This document shows, one piece after another, positions 10,700-22,053 of a DNA stretch of 64,000 bases. The translations under genes and the position numbers were made by a program. How positions within the stretch are numbered: the first letter of the stretch is position 1; each line of letters begins with the position of its first letter. The stretch spans positions 1,302,001 to 1,366,000 of the forward strand of contig JAPFFF010000028.1 in assembly GCA_039105265.1 (NCBI GenBank), given 5' to 3'. Origin of the DNA: Tritrichomonas musculus. Its lineage: Eukaryota; Parabasalia; Tritrichomonadida; Tritrichomonadidae. Below the pieces are notes generated by a model that did no database searches, was not told where the DNA came from, and worked only from the letters and a program-made list of their open reading frames with translations.

Positions 10700-10827
10700 T
10701 GGAATAGTTTTAATAATGATCTGATGATGTATTGAAATTGGGCAGATATTATATGATAACTTTTTCAAAACAATATATTTTGATATTTTCAGGTCATACT
10801 CAGTTGTTCAAGGTCCCAAGTGATCCT

Positions 10828-11510
10828 TTATCTCGCCATTTTCAGAATCACCTTTAAAATGGCTATTATAATTTGTTGCTGTTTAGAAATCTGATTATTA
10901 TTAAAATGACTCAAAACATCAATTTCTTCTTGCTCAGCCTTATGAAAGATTTTCATGAAGACACTCTCCAATGAAGATGTTGAACAAGTATAATATGAAA
11001 ATCCACAATTTCCTTCCAATCCCTTTTGCATCTTGATGAAAATAAATCATAGAATTCAATCTTCTCTTTGACAAGGCCGCCTCTGGAAGTTCATTATTAA
11101 AGAACTGATTTGCAAAGCTCTTCTGAATCAATCTGATCGACATTCATTTTTATATCTATTTTATATCCAGTTCCAAACTTTTTAGTAAAAAATTTTTAAC
11201 ATTTCCTTTGACCATTATTGAAATCAAATCACAAAATTCTTCAGCTTCACTTAATAAATGAGTGCAAAGCATGAACGTTTTACTACCTTTATTATTTCAA
11301 TATCATTTGCATGCAAATTTGCAGTTGGTTCATCTAAAAGGACATTTTTTGAAAGTCCGAAGAAACTCAATGCAATTGCCAATTTACGCTTAATTCTTTG
11401 ATTGGCTTGTCCATCATGTCAATCAGTTCCATTTGTTCTTTGAAATGTTCTCGTGTTGTCAATTCAAAGAACAAATGATTGCTGAACTGTGTGAATATTG
11501 AATTGCGCAA
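10828..11510 (-). pseudogene. Decayed ABCA-type transporter nucleotide-binding domain
   Basis: On the minus strand, pieces in different frames match the order of an ABCA-family ATPase domain. They are NHLFFELTTREHFKEQMELI (the FdeLTvrEHL block), DGQANQRIKRKLAIALSFFG (the signature block, normally SGGQKRRL), VLLDEPTANL (Walker B/D-loop), and THLLSEAEEFCDLISIM with VKGNVKNFL (the H-loop region). At least two frameshifts and several stops separate the pieces, and no Walker A is present. This is a clear fossil of a host lipid-transporter-type gene. Its upstream end collides with the LRR gene on the other strand near 11,500. Confidence 0.75.
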
Positions 11511-12244
11511 TTCAAATTTTTCAATACTTAAGGCTGAATAATGTTGAATTAAAGCCTTCACTGTGGCTTTATGCAATTCATTCACGAAATGCAGAACTGA
11601 TTCATCTTCTTGAATCACTTAAAGTTGATCCGCCGAATGAAGAATATAAAACATGTTTGTGTGAATCAATTAAGTGTCATCACAATGAAATTGCATATTA
11701 CATTGAAAACAACTTGATGTCAGAAAATGATGATAAAACAAGAAAGAGTGAAGAAGTTTTATCATCTATTTTGAGCTTTCACAACTATGAATATTTCCCA
11801 TCTTTTTTTGATGATAGAGACGAATTTTATTACTTATGCAGCAATAATTATCATAAACTTGTTAATCTTTTCATCGAAAAGAAAAAAGAATACATTGAAA
11901 AAATGAAATCAGAAGGAATTTCATTTCAAGAAGCAGCAAATGAAAATAAAGTAGAAATTATCTATTATTTATTATTGACTTACAATTGTGTTCCTGAAAA
12001 ATGTCTTAGAAATAACCAAGAAATAAGAAAAATTGCTATTCCTTCATCTGTAACTTCAATTGGAAATTATGCATTCAGTAGATGTTCATCTTTGGAACAA
12101 ATCACAATTCCTCCATCTGTAACTTCAATTGGAGATTATACATTCTATGATTGTTCATCATTGACACAAATCACAGTTCCTCCATCTGTAACTTCAATTG
12201 GAGAATATGCATTTCCATATGAAACAACGATTATAAGACTCTGA
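11498..12244 (+). CDS. 5'-truncated DUF3447 ankyrin-like plus BspA-type LRR protein (248 codons)
   Basis: Residues 1-160 match the trichomonad DUF3447 ankyrin-like region: [29 protein letters not shown] and [14 protein letters not shown]. Residues 175-240 hold three BspA-type (LRR_5) repeats of 23 residues with the core [19 protein letters not shown]. BspA-like proteins are one of the largest surface or adhesion families in trichomonads; forms with an ankyrin-like N-terminus are probably intracellular. Relatives have a longer N-terminus before FQYL and usually many more LRRs, so this copy is truncated at its 5' end, exactly where the antisense ABCA relic begins. It is probably non-functional or rearranged. 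The last unit is followed at once by a stop. Confidence 0.7.
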   Translation: MNCAIQIFQYLRLNNVELKPSLWLYAIHSRNAELIHLLESLKVDPPNEEYKTCLCESIKCHHNEIAYYIENNLMSENDDKTRKSEEVLSSILSFHNYEYFPSFFDDRDEFYYLCSNNYHKLVNLFIEKKKEYIEKMKSEGISFQEAANENKVEIIYYLLLTYNCVPEKCLRNNQEIRKIAIPSSVTSIGNYAFSRCSSLEQITIPPSVTSIGDYTFYDCSSLTQITVPPSVTSIGEYAFPYETTIIRL

Positions 12245-14136
12245 TTTACTCTAATTTTTTAATTATCTCGATTATATAAAACATTTTTTAATATTCAAAC
12301 TTTTTTATTGAAATCTTTTTCTGCCGAGGTTATTGTCGTAATATTTATTTGCCTGATTTAAAATTTTATTTGGTATTGCAAATATTTAAGATTTTTAATT
12401 ATGATTCCAATTACTTTTCCAACAAATACCAATTTGGAAATTCCTTTTGGTTTTGTTGAGTTGATAATACCCATTACACTCACGAATTTAGTGAGTTTGT
12501 GTATTCAATAGTATTCAATTTTCAGAAACTAAATTATTTTTTGTGATAAATACATTCAAATAAGAATTGTATCTTCAAATTAAACTAATTTTTTTAATGT
12601 ATATAGTAACGGCAAAAATATAAAATTGCTTTATTTTTTAAATATATATTGTTATTAATGTATTATTAAATATTGAATATAATATTGTCTGGTTTTAATC
12701 GATAAATGCATCGGTAAACAAAAAACTTTTTTTGTGAAAAATAATTACAATAAATAAAGGGGATCCGAAATCGGCGGTTATGGAAAATCGAATTCTTCAA
12801 TATAACTTATATTAATAAGAATACTATTTAATATTTAATAAAATTTATTTGGTAAAAACATAATCGAATGTAGGGGTTTTGAGATATAAAAATCTTAAGA
12901 AAAAGTTTCTCATTTGAAAGCTTATTCGGTTGTATCAATTCAAATCATCTTCGCAAATTGAGTGGCTCTCTGCGAAAATACATTTATCTTTTTTAATTTT
13001 TTAAAAAACTGATTTTGGAACATTTTTATAAATATAATTATATATATATTAAGTTATATTTTAAAATTAAAAAATAAATATGAAAATTAATTAAAATATA
13101 CATAATTAAAATTAAATAAAATTGAATAATACGGTTCAAACAATATTTCATATTTAAAATATATATTTATCTTCAGATATATAGCACATAATAAAATATT
13201 TTTATATATAATAGATATATATTAAAGTATTCTATTTAATTATTAAAATGACTTAATGACTCTTTTCTTTAAATAGATTCATATCCTTTTCTTCTTTTCT
13301 TTTGAAAAGTTTTTTTTTCAAAAATATTTGTATGATCATTCAAATTCAAATTTAAATAATAAAATCATGATTTTTGAAATAACTCTGCATTCATTTATTT
13401 TGAATTTTTAATATATGGTGTGATGCTAATAAATGATTAAAATTATAAATGGTATAAAATTTTCATCATTCGTTAAAATCTTAAAAAATAAAATTTTATT
13501 TTTTCCTCAAAAATATATAACTTTAATAATATTTTAATTAATATATTTAATTTATATATAATATGTTTGAATTATTTTAACTTAAAATATTTTATTAAAT
13601 AAAATACTTTTTAAGATAAGCTTATTTTTAAATCAGAAAAAAATTGTGATGGCTGTTCCCATTTCAATAAATATTCAATTTAATAAAAATATTTTTTTTT
13701 TCATATCTTTTTATTATATTGTTTTTTCGATATATTTTATATATTTATATTATTATGTTAAATTGGTTATATTATTTATTATTTCTTTAACTTTTAATAT
13801 TTGCATTTGTTTTAAATATTAAAATTATATTTATACTGCAAAGGTGATATTTATGTTTTTCTTCATGTTAGTATGTTAGTTTACTCTTGTGAGCATAATA
13901 TAATACATTATTACTATCATCAGCATGACCAAGGTTTGATTTTTATTTTGACATAAAAATTGATGCTAGAACTCATATTCACTAAAATTACTCTAAATAC
14001 ATGAATGTATATCTCGTTGGTAAACAAAACTATAATTCTTCTTGGTTTCAATCAATAAAAAAATGGAATATCGTTCTTTGGTATATTAAAAATTTATATT
14101 TTATTTTTTATATTTTTATTAACTCAAAGCATAATA
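12245..14136. other. A+T-rich spacer, no gene seen
   Basis: About 1.9 kb of very A/T-rich DNA without a coding frame I can support. The only structure is an imperfect hairpin at about 12,466-12,505 (aatac...actcac against gtgagt...gtatt). Confidence 0.5.
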
Positions 14137-15602
14137 TAGTTGGTGGACATAATTCTGTTTTGGAGACATAATTATGTTTTCACATCATTTCTATATATTC
14201 AAATTGGACTTTTAAAAAAACAATTGTAGAACAATTAATATCATATTGGATACATTTTATTCCCCGATTTTCATTCACTTTTATCAAACTAAATTTGATC
14301 ATAAATATGATATCGAATTTTTAATTTCTGAATATTTTTTTATTATTTGAAAAAAATTATAATTTACTTTTCATCTATAATTAAAATGTATCATTATTAT
14401 TTATTGAAATAAAATAGATAATTAGAAAAAATGGTTTCATTTTCATTTCACTACTCAAAAAACTCATTTCATATCACATTTCATGCTTTTACCATAAAAA
14501 AAAGGTTGTTTTAATTTGCTCTAACATAGTTATTATTTTAGAATATAATGTATATATTATATTTTAGAAAAAAATTTATTGAAATAATAATTATATAAAA
14601 AGAAAAAGTGTTTTCAAAATATGACAAAAAACATTCATACAAAATTACTAATTTTGAAAAATGAGTTTATTTCATTTCAAATTAGATGCAGTATTAATCA
14701 TCTATATGATGCATATAATATATTAAATATAATAATATGGTTGAAAAAGGATCAATCTTGGAAAAATTTCATTTTTCTTTTTTTATTCAAAATCATTCAT
14801 AAATCACTCATACATAATTGATATGATTTCAGAATTACATTATTTGATAATACATACAATGAAATATATTATTAATCCTCTAAAAATCATTGTTGCCCAT
14901 CAAGATTTCAGGTTTTTCTAAGAAATATACAAATTTCACTTTTTTATTTTTTTCTATTATAATAGCATTAAAAATAGCAATTAATCAATAAATATTAGGT
15001 AAGTATAGAAGAACTATTAAAATAATGAAAATAATTTCTCAATGTCTAAAATTGAAAGTCTTTTTCAGTTATTTCAGAAGTTACTCTTTTTCATTAAGGT
15101 AATAGATCTTGAGTAGAACCGCCAATTTTATTCTTTCAATATCATTATACTATATGCATTATATCAAATATTTAAATAAAAATTTAAAAGTTTTTATTTT
15201 TTATTGGAAAAAAACAAAAAAGTGATATGATTTTTAACTTTATTTTGTGCATCAAAATTTTCTTATATGAAAGTTTTTAGATATCAATTATCTGACAAAA
15301 TTATATCATTACTGATTATGAATTAATGATATTATTATTAAATCCCAAGTTTCAATTATTGAGAATAAAATAAGCATTTTAACTTTTTTTTACATTAATG
15401 GCAAAATTTCATATTAATCACAAATATAATAGCTCATTTAATTAAATAATGATGTACATAAAATACATTAATAAAGTATATAATATTATCAAATTATCTT
15501 TAAAAAGTATTGAGAAAAATGTGTTTTATTTTTGTGTACCATTCAAAAAGTTGAGCAAACATGATTATGTCCCAAAAACATAATTATGTCCACCAACTAT
15601 AT
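14137..15602. mobile_element. Non-coding DNA transposon with about 40-bp inverted ends, TA-flanked (mariner/Tc1-like MITE)
   Basis: The left end reads tagttggtggacataatt and the right end is its complement, with similarity extending about 40 bases through a second gacataattatg block on each side. The flanking bases allow a TA target duplication (ATATAGTT and AACTATAT), which suggests the mariner/Tc1 superfamily. The roughly 1.4-kb interior has no transposase-like frame. A 66-codon frame at 14621-14821 resembles nothing I know. Confidence 0.65.
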
Positions 15603-15753
15603 AATTATTTCAATTTTGTTATATTTTATTTTTAGATTTATTCATTTATTCAGTATCAATAGAAAATGGATCATTGAAAAAAAAATTCAGAATGTATTTT
15701 GAATTCATATCTCAATATTTTTGAATATATATATCAATATATATCTTAATATT

Positions 15754-16280
15754 CTAGGCTTTTGTATCCAGTGAACTGAGTGTCCATTTTCGACTTTTTG
15801 TAAAAAGCTGTCACTTTTTTTGGACATAAAACTGCTTTTTTATTTAGTATTTTATTCAAAGATTTGTGTTGAAGTATCCAAAAAATTTTTTATTGGATAC
15901 TTTATTTTTCCTTTAATAAACTCATTAATATCAGAAAAAAAGCAATAATAAATGTCTTAAACACCTACTATTCTTAATTTTTAAAAAACCTCTCAAATAT
16001 GAATTATAAACTTTTCAAATTCACTAAGAATGATTTTGACCAAGAAGATCAACATTTGAAATAAAAAATAAAATTCAATGTAAATTTGGAGCGATATAAT
16101 TGGTCAAACGAAATATACATTCAAAATAATCAATGAAAATTGAAAGGTGTATCCAAGATTGAATTAAAGTGTCCATTTTGGCTATTTTGGATACTCAAAT
16201 TCTCTCAAAAAATAACGAACAAAAATGAGTATCCATTGGATGCTTTTTGAATACAAACTCGTTTGGACACAAAAGCCTAG
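15754..16280. mobile_element. MITE of about 527 bp, ends ctaggcttttg...caaaagcctag type
   Basis: The termini are inverted: ctaggcttttgtatcca on the left and tggacacaaaagcctag on the right. TATCCA/TGTCCA words recur many times inside near both ends (for example 15789, 16147, 16171, 16231), like subterminal transposase-binding repeats. No coding capacity is seen, and no clear target duplication could be read. Confidence 0.6.
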
Positions 16281-16569
16281 CTTAATCGAAGGAGAAGAAT
16301 ATTTGAAATTTTTATTACAGAATTCGGAATTAGAGAATTAATATCAATGGATTAATGAAATTATCGAGGCCAATATTTAAAAGAAATTCTTAGATGCACC
16401 TATCGAGTAGTTTGTTGCAATTATTAGTTCATTTTATTTCATACACGAATAAAAATAATATATTAAATTTGTAAGAAATAAAATTAACCAGAATCCTCTA
16501 AAATAATAAAAATTTAGCAAAAAACTAATTTTTTTTTTTTAAATTCCTTAAATTTTAGTTCATTTTTAA

Positions 16570-16808
16570 GGTACAAATCAGTACGTTATTTTTTGAATAG
16601 GAGAACGTTTATTATTTGAATAGTTGCATTTCTCTGAAAAAGTTTAAATTGACTAGGTTTGTTTTTGACACTTATTTTACAATTTAAATAAGCATTATGA
16701 TATGTTATATGAAATGGATGAAAATAATCGTTTTTTATTTAACATGTCATCTTATTCTTTGAGAATGTCAAAAAAATTTGTGGTTACTAAACGTACTGGA
16801 TTTGTACC
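16570..16808. mobile_element. Short MITE (239 bp) flanked by TTAA
   Basis: The ends ggtacaaatcagtacgtta and its near-complement (acgtactggatttgtacc) face each other and are flanked on both sides by TTAA (16566-16569 and 16809-16812). TTAA flanks are typical of piggyBac-type insertion, but a palindromic end that happens to include TTAA is also possible. There is no coding frame. Confidence 0.55.
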
Positions 16809-17668
16809 TTAAATATATACCTCAGGAGCATGCTAATATCAATATATGATACAGAATAAGGTATTATATTTATTAATTCTTTCTCAAATAATGTTAGATA
16901 AGAAAGATATTCTAATTATAATAATATTAAAAAAGTTCAAAATCTCCCTTTAAAATTAAAATCTTAGAGCCTAATTGCGATATTAATAAATATTTATAAA
17001 AGAACAATGTAAAAAAATAAATAATTTGGTGGATATTTTACCTTATTCACAAAAAAATTGTGAGTTTTTAATTCAAATTTTCTATGAGTCTTCAGAAAGT
17101 AGAACAATAAGTAGGGACAAATTATTATTTTTAAAATACCATATCTTTCAATTTTGAGAAGATGAAAATAAAAAAAAAAGAATATAAAAAAGTTATTTAT
17201 TCAGGAAAAATACATTTCAAATAGCTTTGGGAGCTTTTGAGGGCTAAGTCCAATTGGTTAAGGTAATAGCGGGAGCCTCAACCTGAGATGAATGAAAGTA
17301 TTCATGCCTTTATAACTTAAAAAAAAAATTTAGCTTTATTCAAATTTGAGAGGACGATAAGAAGGGACAAATTAAAAAACTTAGTTTATCTACAGAAAGC
17401 AAAATATCTTTAAAAAAATATTAATTTTTATTAATATGAAATTTAAATAATTGTATAATTTAATTTTTTTATTTATATTTATAAAAAAATTATAAAAAAA
17501 ACGTAATAAAACTTTTTCATTTGTAAGCCTTTGTTTTTGTATTTACAATTGTATACAACTTGTCCGTTTAAAAATTACAATTGTAATTACAATTGTAAAT
17601 ACGTTATTTTCTCGATATTAGTTTTTTATTTTTATCTTGATCTACAATTATTTTTTTATATTAAAAAT
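16809..17668. other. A+T-rich spacer; one tRNA-like patch
   Basis: No protein gene is seen. The patch at about 17,240-17,318 is listed separately. The rest is A/T-rich, with an inverted tacaattgtaattac type run around 17,570-17,600. Confidence 0.4.
17240..17318 (+). other. tRNA-like (pol III A-box/B-box-like) patch, probably a degenerate tRNA or SINE head
   Basis: The run aagtccaattggttaagg looks like a tRNA D-arm/A-box, and gtattcatgcc about 45 bases later is a weak B-box. The patch is richer in G+C than its surroundings. I cannot fold a convincing acceptor stem or T-arm, so a working tRNA is unlikely. Confidence 0.3.
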
Positions 17669-18171
17669 TAGGGTGGCACTGGGTGGGCCAAAAAAAGAAA
17701 AATGGGTCAAAAAAAACGTATTAATTGGGTCACCAAATATCCTCTCAATTTTTTTCAAATAATAACGATCATAAAAGGTCAAATAATTGCTTTTTTTTTT
17801 TTTTTTTTTTTTTAGTTTGCGAAAAATGATGTCGAGCGGGGAGGGAGAAGAGAAAAATTTTTAAAATATTGATCGTTGAGGTCAATTTTTTACCTAAAAT
17901 AAAACAGGTATTTTTATTGGGTTGATCAAATTCATTATTTCATATATTTTGAATTTTCCCATATATATTTGATTAATTCATTATGATTTATTTGCTTGTA
18001 TTTTTTTTTTTTTCTCATCTTATTGATATTAAAAATTTTGAAGAATTTCAGTTAAAAGCAGAATATAATAAAATTAAGATAGCACTAATGCAATATTTAG
18101 CTTTTGGATGCGTTTAACAAAGTTTTAAATTAATATAAAGATTATTTTAAATAGTATAAAAAAAATAAGGC

Positions 18172-18236
18172 ACAGAGTTGAGTCGAACAAGTGGTATCTA
18201 ATTACAATTATACCACTTAGAAAATTTCTGTATGTT
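18172..18236 (-). other. tRNA-like relic with T-loop-like TTCGACT, inside the hAT element
   Basis: On the minus strand, a T-arm-like segment (acttg, ttcgact, caact) is followed by ctgtgcc and then a run of T's (a pol III terminator-like signal). The upstream taagtggtataattg could be an A-box. The cloverleaf is incomplete. It may be a tRNA fossil carried by the element. Confidence 0.25.
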
Positions 18237-18620
18237 TTTCCTAAACTATAAAAAGATAAAGTCATATCGAATAATTTTATTAATTCATCTCATTTTAACA
18301 AAATTATATGATTTTACCTCAAAAAAATGTTTTGAAATGAAAATTGGTGCCAAAATAATGATCAACATATGAAAAAAAATGATAAATTTTATCAGATAAT
18401 TTAATATCTCAAATGTTTAAAATAAAAAAGCTGCATTAAACATTTTGTTTATGTCATATAATCATAATTTTAGAAATACATTTCATATTTACTAATGAAA
18501 AGTTAAATAGTAATATAATAATTAAGGATATCTTTAATTATTATTATTTTAATTCTTAAATAGCCTCTTAACTTCATAGGAAGATATAAATATACTGATA
18601 TATTAATTTATTTTGAATGC

Positions 18621-18772
18621 AAAATTTTGGCCCAAGTTGGCCCAACTTGACCCAAGTTAGCCCAAATTTAATTGCCAAATATCCTCTGAATTATTCAAAA
18701 TTTGTGAGAAAAGTTAGCCCAAAAAATTTGGGCCAACTTGGGCTAACTTGGGCCAAGTTGGGCCAAAATTTT
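18621..18772. repeat. Long hairpin of TTGGCCCAA units (49-bp arms)
   Basis: Two 49-base arms (18621-18669 and 18724-18772) are inverted copies with five mismatches, separated by 54 bases. Each arm is built from ggcccaa/cccaagtt words that are themselves palindromic (ttgggccaa). It lies at the centre of the hAT element. Confidence 0.85.
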
Positions 18773-19155
18773 ATATATGTTTTTTATTGTTTTATTTATT
18801 TAAATTATATTTATGACCATTATATATAATAAAAATAGGTTAGTTTATTTAATATTAAAAACTTTTAGGAAGATATATTTATTTTTTGGATACTCAATAT
18901 TTCTGATGAAAACGATAAAAAAACTATCAAATTAGATAAAATTTAATATAGTTTTATCGCATTCAATTTATTAAATTAGCAGAAAAAAATATTTTTAAAA
19001 AGATATAAAACGATAATTATATTAATATATTTATATATTTAAAAAAATATATGTGATATTTATTGATTATTTTTGACCCACATTAACCCATCTTGACCCA
19101 CATTTTGGCCCATGATTTTTAAAAAATATTACTTTGGGCCGATTTGACCACCCTA

Positions 19156-20658
19156 TTAAAAATGTTTTAAATAATTTAAAAATAAAAAGATAAAATAGTA
19201 AAATGTTTTTCAAATTAAATAATATTATTTTTGATTCTTCATAAAATAAAAAAAATTTATTCGCATTCAAAAAGTTTCATTAATACTACAAATCAAAAAA
19301 TCGTTATTTTATGAAAAAAGACGTTAAAAAGACGTTTGTAGTATTTGTGATGTAAAAAAAATAAGGCCTATTCATTTGCCATTATAAAATGGGAAAATGA
19401 ATCTTTTTCAACAAGCCAAAGGAGCAAGACAGATTAGAACAGAAAATGAAAAAGATAAATAAATTTGTTACAAATCTAAATATTCACCAATTTTATTACG
19501 ATGAAAATATAAAGAAAACGGTACTCTTGAAACAACAATACAAATCTTCAAGTATTCAAGGAGTCTCATCTTGAAATACTATCAATTAAACTATTTTTCA
19601 ACATTCCTAGAAACAATAAAGATAAATGAGAATAAATTATTTTCAACTGTTGTTTATTATTAATGAAAGGATATTTTTTTTTGGCAATTATCAACTATCA
19701 TGATAGTTGGAGTACAGGCTTTATTTTAATAAAACTAGTATGAATCTACTTGAAGATTCTTCAAAATATTAAAAATATAATTATTTTGATATAAAATTAC
19801 TATTTTCATAAATATTTCTATTATTTTTAGTTTTTATTTCATGTTATAGTTCATTATAGAAATAACCTTATTTTGTTTTTATCATTTCTTTCATAAAAAC
19901 ATTAGTCTTTTATTTGAAAGATTGATCTTTAATTCATCCCATTAAATATCTTTTTCACAAATCCTCAAAAAATTAAAAAAAAAAATTATTAATTATCATT
20001 CATTAAAAAATTTATCTGCTCAAATATAATTTCATTATTATTTAGCAGTTGATCATTTCATATAGTTCATGAAAAAAATATAATTTAAATATATCCATCA
20101 GATTATAATTATTATTATAATAAACATTATCAAGTAAATAATAACAATTGATGACAAATACAATAAAAGAGTCATCAAACCAAAATATCAAAAATATTAT
20201 CAATCAAAGTTTTTTTGATATCTGAACACTTTGTAAATGGAATTTTTTTTTAATATTTTTCCATCGAATATTTTTTTTGGAATAAATTTATAAATACGAT
20301 GTATTCTGAAAATTTTGAATAGTTTATATCATTTTCAATTAAAATAATGACATTTGATATTGTTCTTAACAAAAAAAAATTGATATTATTGAATAATTTT
20401 ATTCCACCAAGTGTTTTCAAATGAAAGGATTTATATCAAGCATTAATGATAAAAGCATGTGTTTTCTATTTCATTGGAAAAAAAATAATTTGATGAAATA
20501 TTGTTATTGGTTTTTCAAAATTGTAAACCAAAATATAATGAAAGTCTTTAAATGATTGCAAATAAACATTTTCATGTTTTATAAAATATTATTAAATATA
20601 ATAAAAATATTAATATAAAATGTTGAGGAAATGCAAGAATCTTTTCGTAAATTATTTA
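19156..20658. other. A+T-rich spacer, no gene seen
   Basis: It contains a perfect 18-bp palindrome, caactatcatgatagttg, at 19692-19709. The word caacaagccaaaggagcaa at about 19,410 resembles one at about 29,645. No coding frame is supported. Confidence 0.45.
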
Positions 20659-21423
20659 TTAAACGCAAAGCCTTGGATTGAATGGTAAATCTTTACATGG
20701 CGGTAATAATATTTTTTGTTGTTCTGGATTTAAATATGTTGGAAAACTATCTTTTGATGCGATTTTAAGATTATTTTCATTGATTATGAGCTCTGAAATT
20801 TGATTACTTTGAGCAGGATAATAAATACAATTTTTAATTTGATTATCTTGTGAAATGTTTATTGATTCGGATGAATCAGTTACCTGAGCTTGATATTCTG
20901 TCTGTGGTTCAGCTACCGTTTCTTCTATATTTTGATTAATATGTTTTAATAATTGGCGGCATCTGTTTCTTACGTTAACTGGGGTTCTTTTTGGAAAGAA
21001 AAGAGCCAGCTTTGACCATTGTTTTCCAATCATTAAAAAAAGATTCATTAATTGTATATCTTCGTTATTGGACCATTTGGAATGATTATTTTTGGGACTA
21101 AGATAATTGTTCCATCTGTCTCTACACTGACGTGAATTTCGATTTTTAAACTTACTAGCAATTAATGACCAAGATTTGGTTCCATATTGCGAAACTAGCT
21201 TTCTAAGTTTATTATCATCTTCGGTTGAAAATTTGGATTTGCTTGTTTTCAACTTCGATGCATTATGATTTGGAGAATTCATGAATAAATGTAAACAAAA
21301 AAGCGCTGAAGAAAAATCTGAATATCGTTTTAAAATTATAGTCAATATTTCTGAGAGATTTTTGCTGTTGCATTTTTTTCTAACAAAATTTTGAATAAAT
21401 CCTATCAATTTTCTTTTTACCAT
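20659..21423 (-). CDS. R2R3-type Myb DNA-binding protein, 254 aa
   Basis: Nuclear transcription-factor-like protein. Two Myb repeats are clear: R2 at about residues 63-112 (KFSTEDDNKLRKLVSQYG, KSWSLIASKF, RQCRDRWNNYL) and R3 at about 115-163 (KWSNNEDIQL, GKQWSKLALFF, NVRNRCRQLL). The tryptophans are partly replaced by Phe, as is common in trichomonad Mybs. The C-terminal tail is Gln/Ser/Asn-rich and could activate transcription. Trichomonad Mybs bind TAACG-type sites; whether this one does is unknown. An in-frame ATG at 21282 (MNSPNHNASKLK) just before R2 is an alternative start, but the N-terminal 47 residues look like the helical leader of related proteins. It is flanked on both sides by transposon relics. 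Confidence 0.88.
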   Translation of the reverse strand: MVKRKLIGFIQNFVRKKCNSKNLSEILTIILKRYSDFSSALFCLHLFMNSPNHNASKLKTSKSKFSTEDDNKLRKLVSQYGTKSWSLIASKFKNRNSRQCRDRWNNYLSPKNNHSKWSNNEDIQLMNLFLMIGKQWSKLALFFPKRTPVNVRNRCRQLLKHINQNIEETVAEPQTEYQAQVTDSSESINISQDNQIKNCIYYPAQSNQISELIINENNLKIASKDSFPTYLNPEQQKILLPPCKDLPFNPRLCV

Positions 21424-22053
21424 TTTTTATTGAAAAAATAAATGTACCCTCAAAATTGAATGTAAATTTGGAAAGATATTTATTCCATTAGAAATGGAAT
21501 AAAAATAAAAAAAATGAGAATATAACTTTTTTTACATTGAATGTTAAAAGATTTAAGCATGTTCAAAAGAGCAAAAGTAAATGATTCTACTTCAAAAGCT
21601 CAAAACTTTTATTCAATACTACCCTTACAAAATAACTGTCATTTTTTTTGCGGAATAAACGTACGTAAAATTTTCATTTAAATTTTTAAAATTTTTTTTT
21701 GAATAAACTCAATTCAAAAAAGAATTGTCATTTACAAAACATATTATTTTTTAATTTATAATTAGTAATCCTTTAGATTTTATTAGAAAGAAATATGATT
21801 TATAAGAAAATCTAATTTTTTATGAAAAAGTGAATATAATCTAATTTTGTAAATCATAAAATTCACCCATTTTTTTATACAAGTTCCTTTGCTCAATTTC
21901 TACTTAAATCTTGCTTCTGAAACATCGAGACCAAAATATTATTACAGTTCCTAAGTGTATAGATGATCCCAATTCGTTGCTAATTCAAATTTGAAAAATT
22001 ATTCGATGACGATATTTATTTTTTTCCATTCTTTTTAATTTTATGGTTTTTAC

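Larger units (their letters stand above)
17669..19155. mobile_element. Non-autonomous hAT-type transposon, 1487 bp, 8-bp target duplication
   Basis: The ends are TAGGGTGG and CCACCCTA. They are flanked by a perfect 8-bp duplication, ttaaaaat, at 17661-17668 and 19156-19163. Terminal TAGGG-type ends with 8-bp duplications are the hAT hallmark. Subterminal TGGGCCA/TGGGTCA words recur on both sides and in a central hairpin (18621-18772), like transposase-binding repeats. No transposase frame is present, so it depended on a helper. A 20-plus-base poly-T run lies at about 17,791. Confidence 0.8.

Noticed and set aside
14621-14821. 66-codon open frame inside a MITE
   Set aside because: Low-complexity A/T-rich translation with no transposase motif.
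17791-17813. Long poly-T run as a pol III terminator
   Set aside because: No pol III gene precedes it at a fitting distance; simple A/T slippage inside a transposon is enough.
18617-18829. 70-codon open frame over the hAT hairpin
   Set aside because: It is a translation of the inverted repeat itself.
19692-19709. Perfect 18-bp palindrome as an operator
   Set aside because: No gene starts near it; in A/T-rich DNA it may be a chance or MITE remnant.
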